Below are positions 4,786-5,551 of a stretch of DNA of 5,551 bases, in pieces. The stretch spans positions 1-5,551 of the forward strand of contig JAJZEJ010000472.1 of NCBI GenBank assembly GCA_021828635.1. Direction: 5' to 3'. This DNA comes from Chloroflexota bacterium. GTDB taxonomy: Bacteria > Chloroflexota > Ktedonobacteria > Ktedonobacterales > Ktedonobacteraceae. Made by a program: the position numbers and the translations under genes. The notes beneath the pieces are model-generated. The model was not told the origin of the DNA, did not search any database, and saw only the letters and a list, made by a program, of their open reading frames with translations. Position 1 is the stretch's first letter; every line of letters starts with the position of its first letter.

Positions 4786-5551
4786 ATGACCATGATGATG
4801 AGCAAAAAAGGTCTGGAAGATTATGGCCTGGTGAACTTGGGTACTGTCCACTGGAATTTGTCCCCGACAGTGCTGGTCGAACATGCATTGGCACGCAAGG
4901 AAGGTATGCTGGCTGCAAATGGCGCTTTTGATGCGACTACCGGCAAATATACCGGACGCTCGCCAAAGGATAAGTTCATTGTCTCGAATGAACAGTACGC
5001 TGAGAAAATCTGGTGGGGCGACATTAATCACCCGATGCCGCGTGAGACATTTGAACTGGTGCGGCGCAGCCTGGCCGATTATCTGCAAGGGCGTGATGTC
5101 TATGTACTTGATGCGGCTGGCGGTGCCGACCCTCAGTATCGTATGCCTATTCAGGTGATTACGGAACTGGCCTGGCATAACCTGTTTGCTCAACAACTCT
5201 TCCTGCGCCGCAAGGAGAGCGACAAGGAACTGACCAATCCAGGTTTTACCATTCTGTGTGTGCCTAATTTCCGTACCAACCCTCGTATTCATGGCACACG
5301 TTCAGAAGCTGCTATCATTATCGATTTCGAGGAGCGTCTGGTGCTGATAGCTGGTACCCATTATGCGGGGGAGATGAAAAAATCCATCTTTACCGTCCTC
5401 AATTTCATTCTGCCTGCCCAGGATGTGTTGCCTATGCACTGCTCAGCCAATATCGGCGCGGATGGGGATGTGGCGCTCTTCTTCGGCCTTTCCGGTACTG
5501 GTAAGACCAGTCTCTCGGCTGATCCGAGTCGTTCTCTGATCGGAGACGACG
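4786..5551 (+). CDS. pckA: Phosphoenolpyruvate carboxykinase (ATP), N-terminal half
   Basis: This enzyme converts oxaloacetate and ATP to phosphoenolpyruvate, CO2 and ADP, the first committed step of gluconeogenesis, in the cytosol. The 255 codons in the window are about half of a typical protein of roughly 520-540 residues; the frame is open to the right edge. Family landmarks appear in order: TGRSPKDKF (56-64) with the oxaloacetate-binding R58; GTHYAGEMKKSIF (190-202) with Y193 and K199; LPMHCSANIG (215-224) with H218; the ATP-type P-loop GLSGTGKTS (234-242) with K240; and GDD (253-255). The metal ligands known from the E. coli enzyme (Lys, His, Asp) correspond to K199, H218 and D255, and all are present. 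The lysine-rich P-loop and GTHYAGE blocks identify the ATP-dependent rather than the GTP-dependent class. The gene is transcribed away from the APS-kinase-like gene across a 304-bp control region. Confidence 0.97.
   Translation, partial: MTMMMSKKGLEDYGLVNLGTVHWNLSPTVLVEHALARKEGMLAANGAFDATTGKYTGRSPKDKFIVSNEQYAEKIWWGDINHPMPRETFELVRRSLADYLQGRDVYVLDAAGGADPQYRMPIQVITELAWHNLFAQQLFLRRKESDKELTNPGFTILCVPNFRTNPRIHGTRSEAAIIIDFEERLVLIAGTHYAGEMKKSIFTVLNFILPAQDVLPMHCSANIGADGDVALFFGLSGTGKTSLSADPSRSLIGDD

Noticed and set aside
4771..5292. 173-codon minus-strand ORF opposite pckA
   Set aside because: It lies entirely antisense to strongly conserved PEP carboxykinase codons and looks like a shadow of its codon pattern.

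Overview
The window looks like bacterial chromosome from a free-living organism with a rich set of signalling and envelope genes. The mix is a degenerate Ser/Thr-kinase fold fused to an FHA domain, a GT87-type membrane glycosyltransferase, an odd APS-kinase-like protein and an ATP-dependent PEP carboxykinase. Together with the moderate base composition it suggests Chloroflexota, perhaps Ktedonobacteria. That placement comes from remembered family features, is an inference, and is of low to moderate confidence. No mobile element, CRISPR array, rRNA or tRNA was recognised.

Layout from left to right. (1) 1-219, minus: the N-terminal part of a single-pass membrane protein that continues past the left edge. 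(2) 220-766: an AT-rich stretch without a convincing gene. It holds overlapping opposed promoter-like signals, a 9-bp perfect hairpin, a tandem 12-bp repeat upstream of a consensus -10, and a possible 31-codon ORF. (3) 767-2143, minus: a cytosolic kinase-fold/FHA protein whose catalytic aspartate is replaced by serine, so probably a pseudokinase. (4) 2144-2365: a divergent regulatory region with an extended -10 on each strand. (5) 2366-3844, plus: a multi-spanning GT-C glycosyltransferase. (6) 3807-4481, minus: an APS-kinase-family P-loop protein that has lost most sulfate-assimilation signatures. Its 3' end overlaps the glycosyltransferase by 38 bp, tail to tail. (7) 4482-4785: a second divergent regulatory region, with five TTGCAT/ATGCAA hexamers and two small inverted repeats. 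(8) 4786-5551, plus: the first 255 codons of pckA, cut by the window edge just after the metal-binding Asp.

The genes are not arranged as an operon: orientations alternate and each appears to have its own promoter. Only PEP carboxykinase has a secure metabolic role (oxaloacetate to PEP, gluconeogenesis). The kinase/FHA protein is probably a phosphothreonine-reading signalling adaptor, and the glycosyltransferase probably builds envelope glycans from lipid-linked sugars. No experimentally known or clearly new multi-gene system is evident. The most unusual items are the pseudokinase-FHA protein, the stripped-down APS-kinase homologue, a near-identical 17-bp element at the 5' ends of those two genes, and the structured AT-rich spacer.
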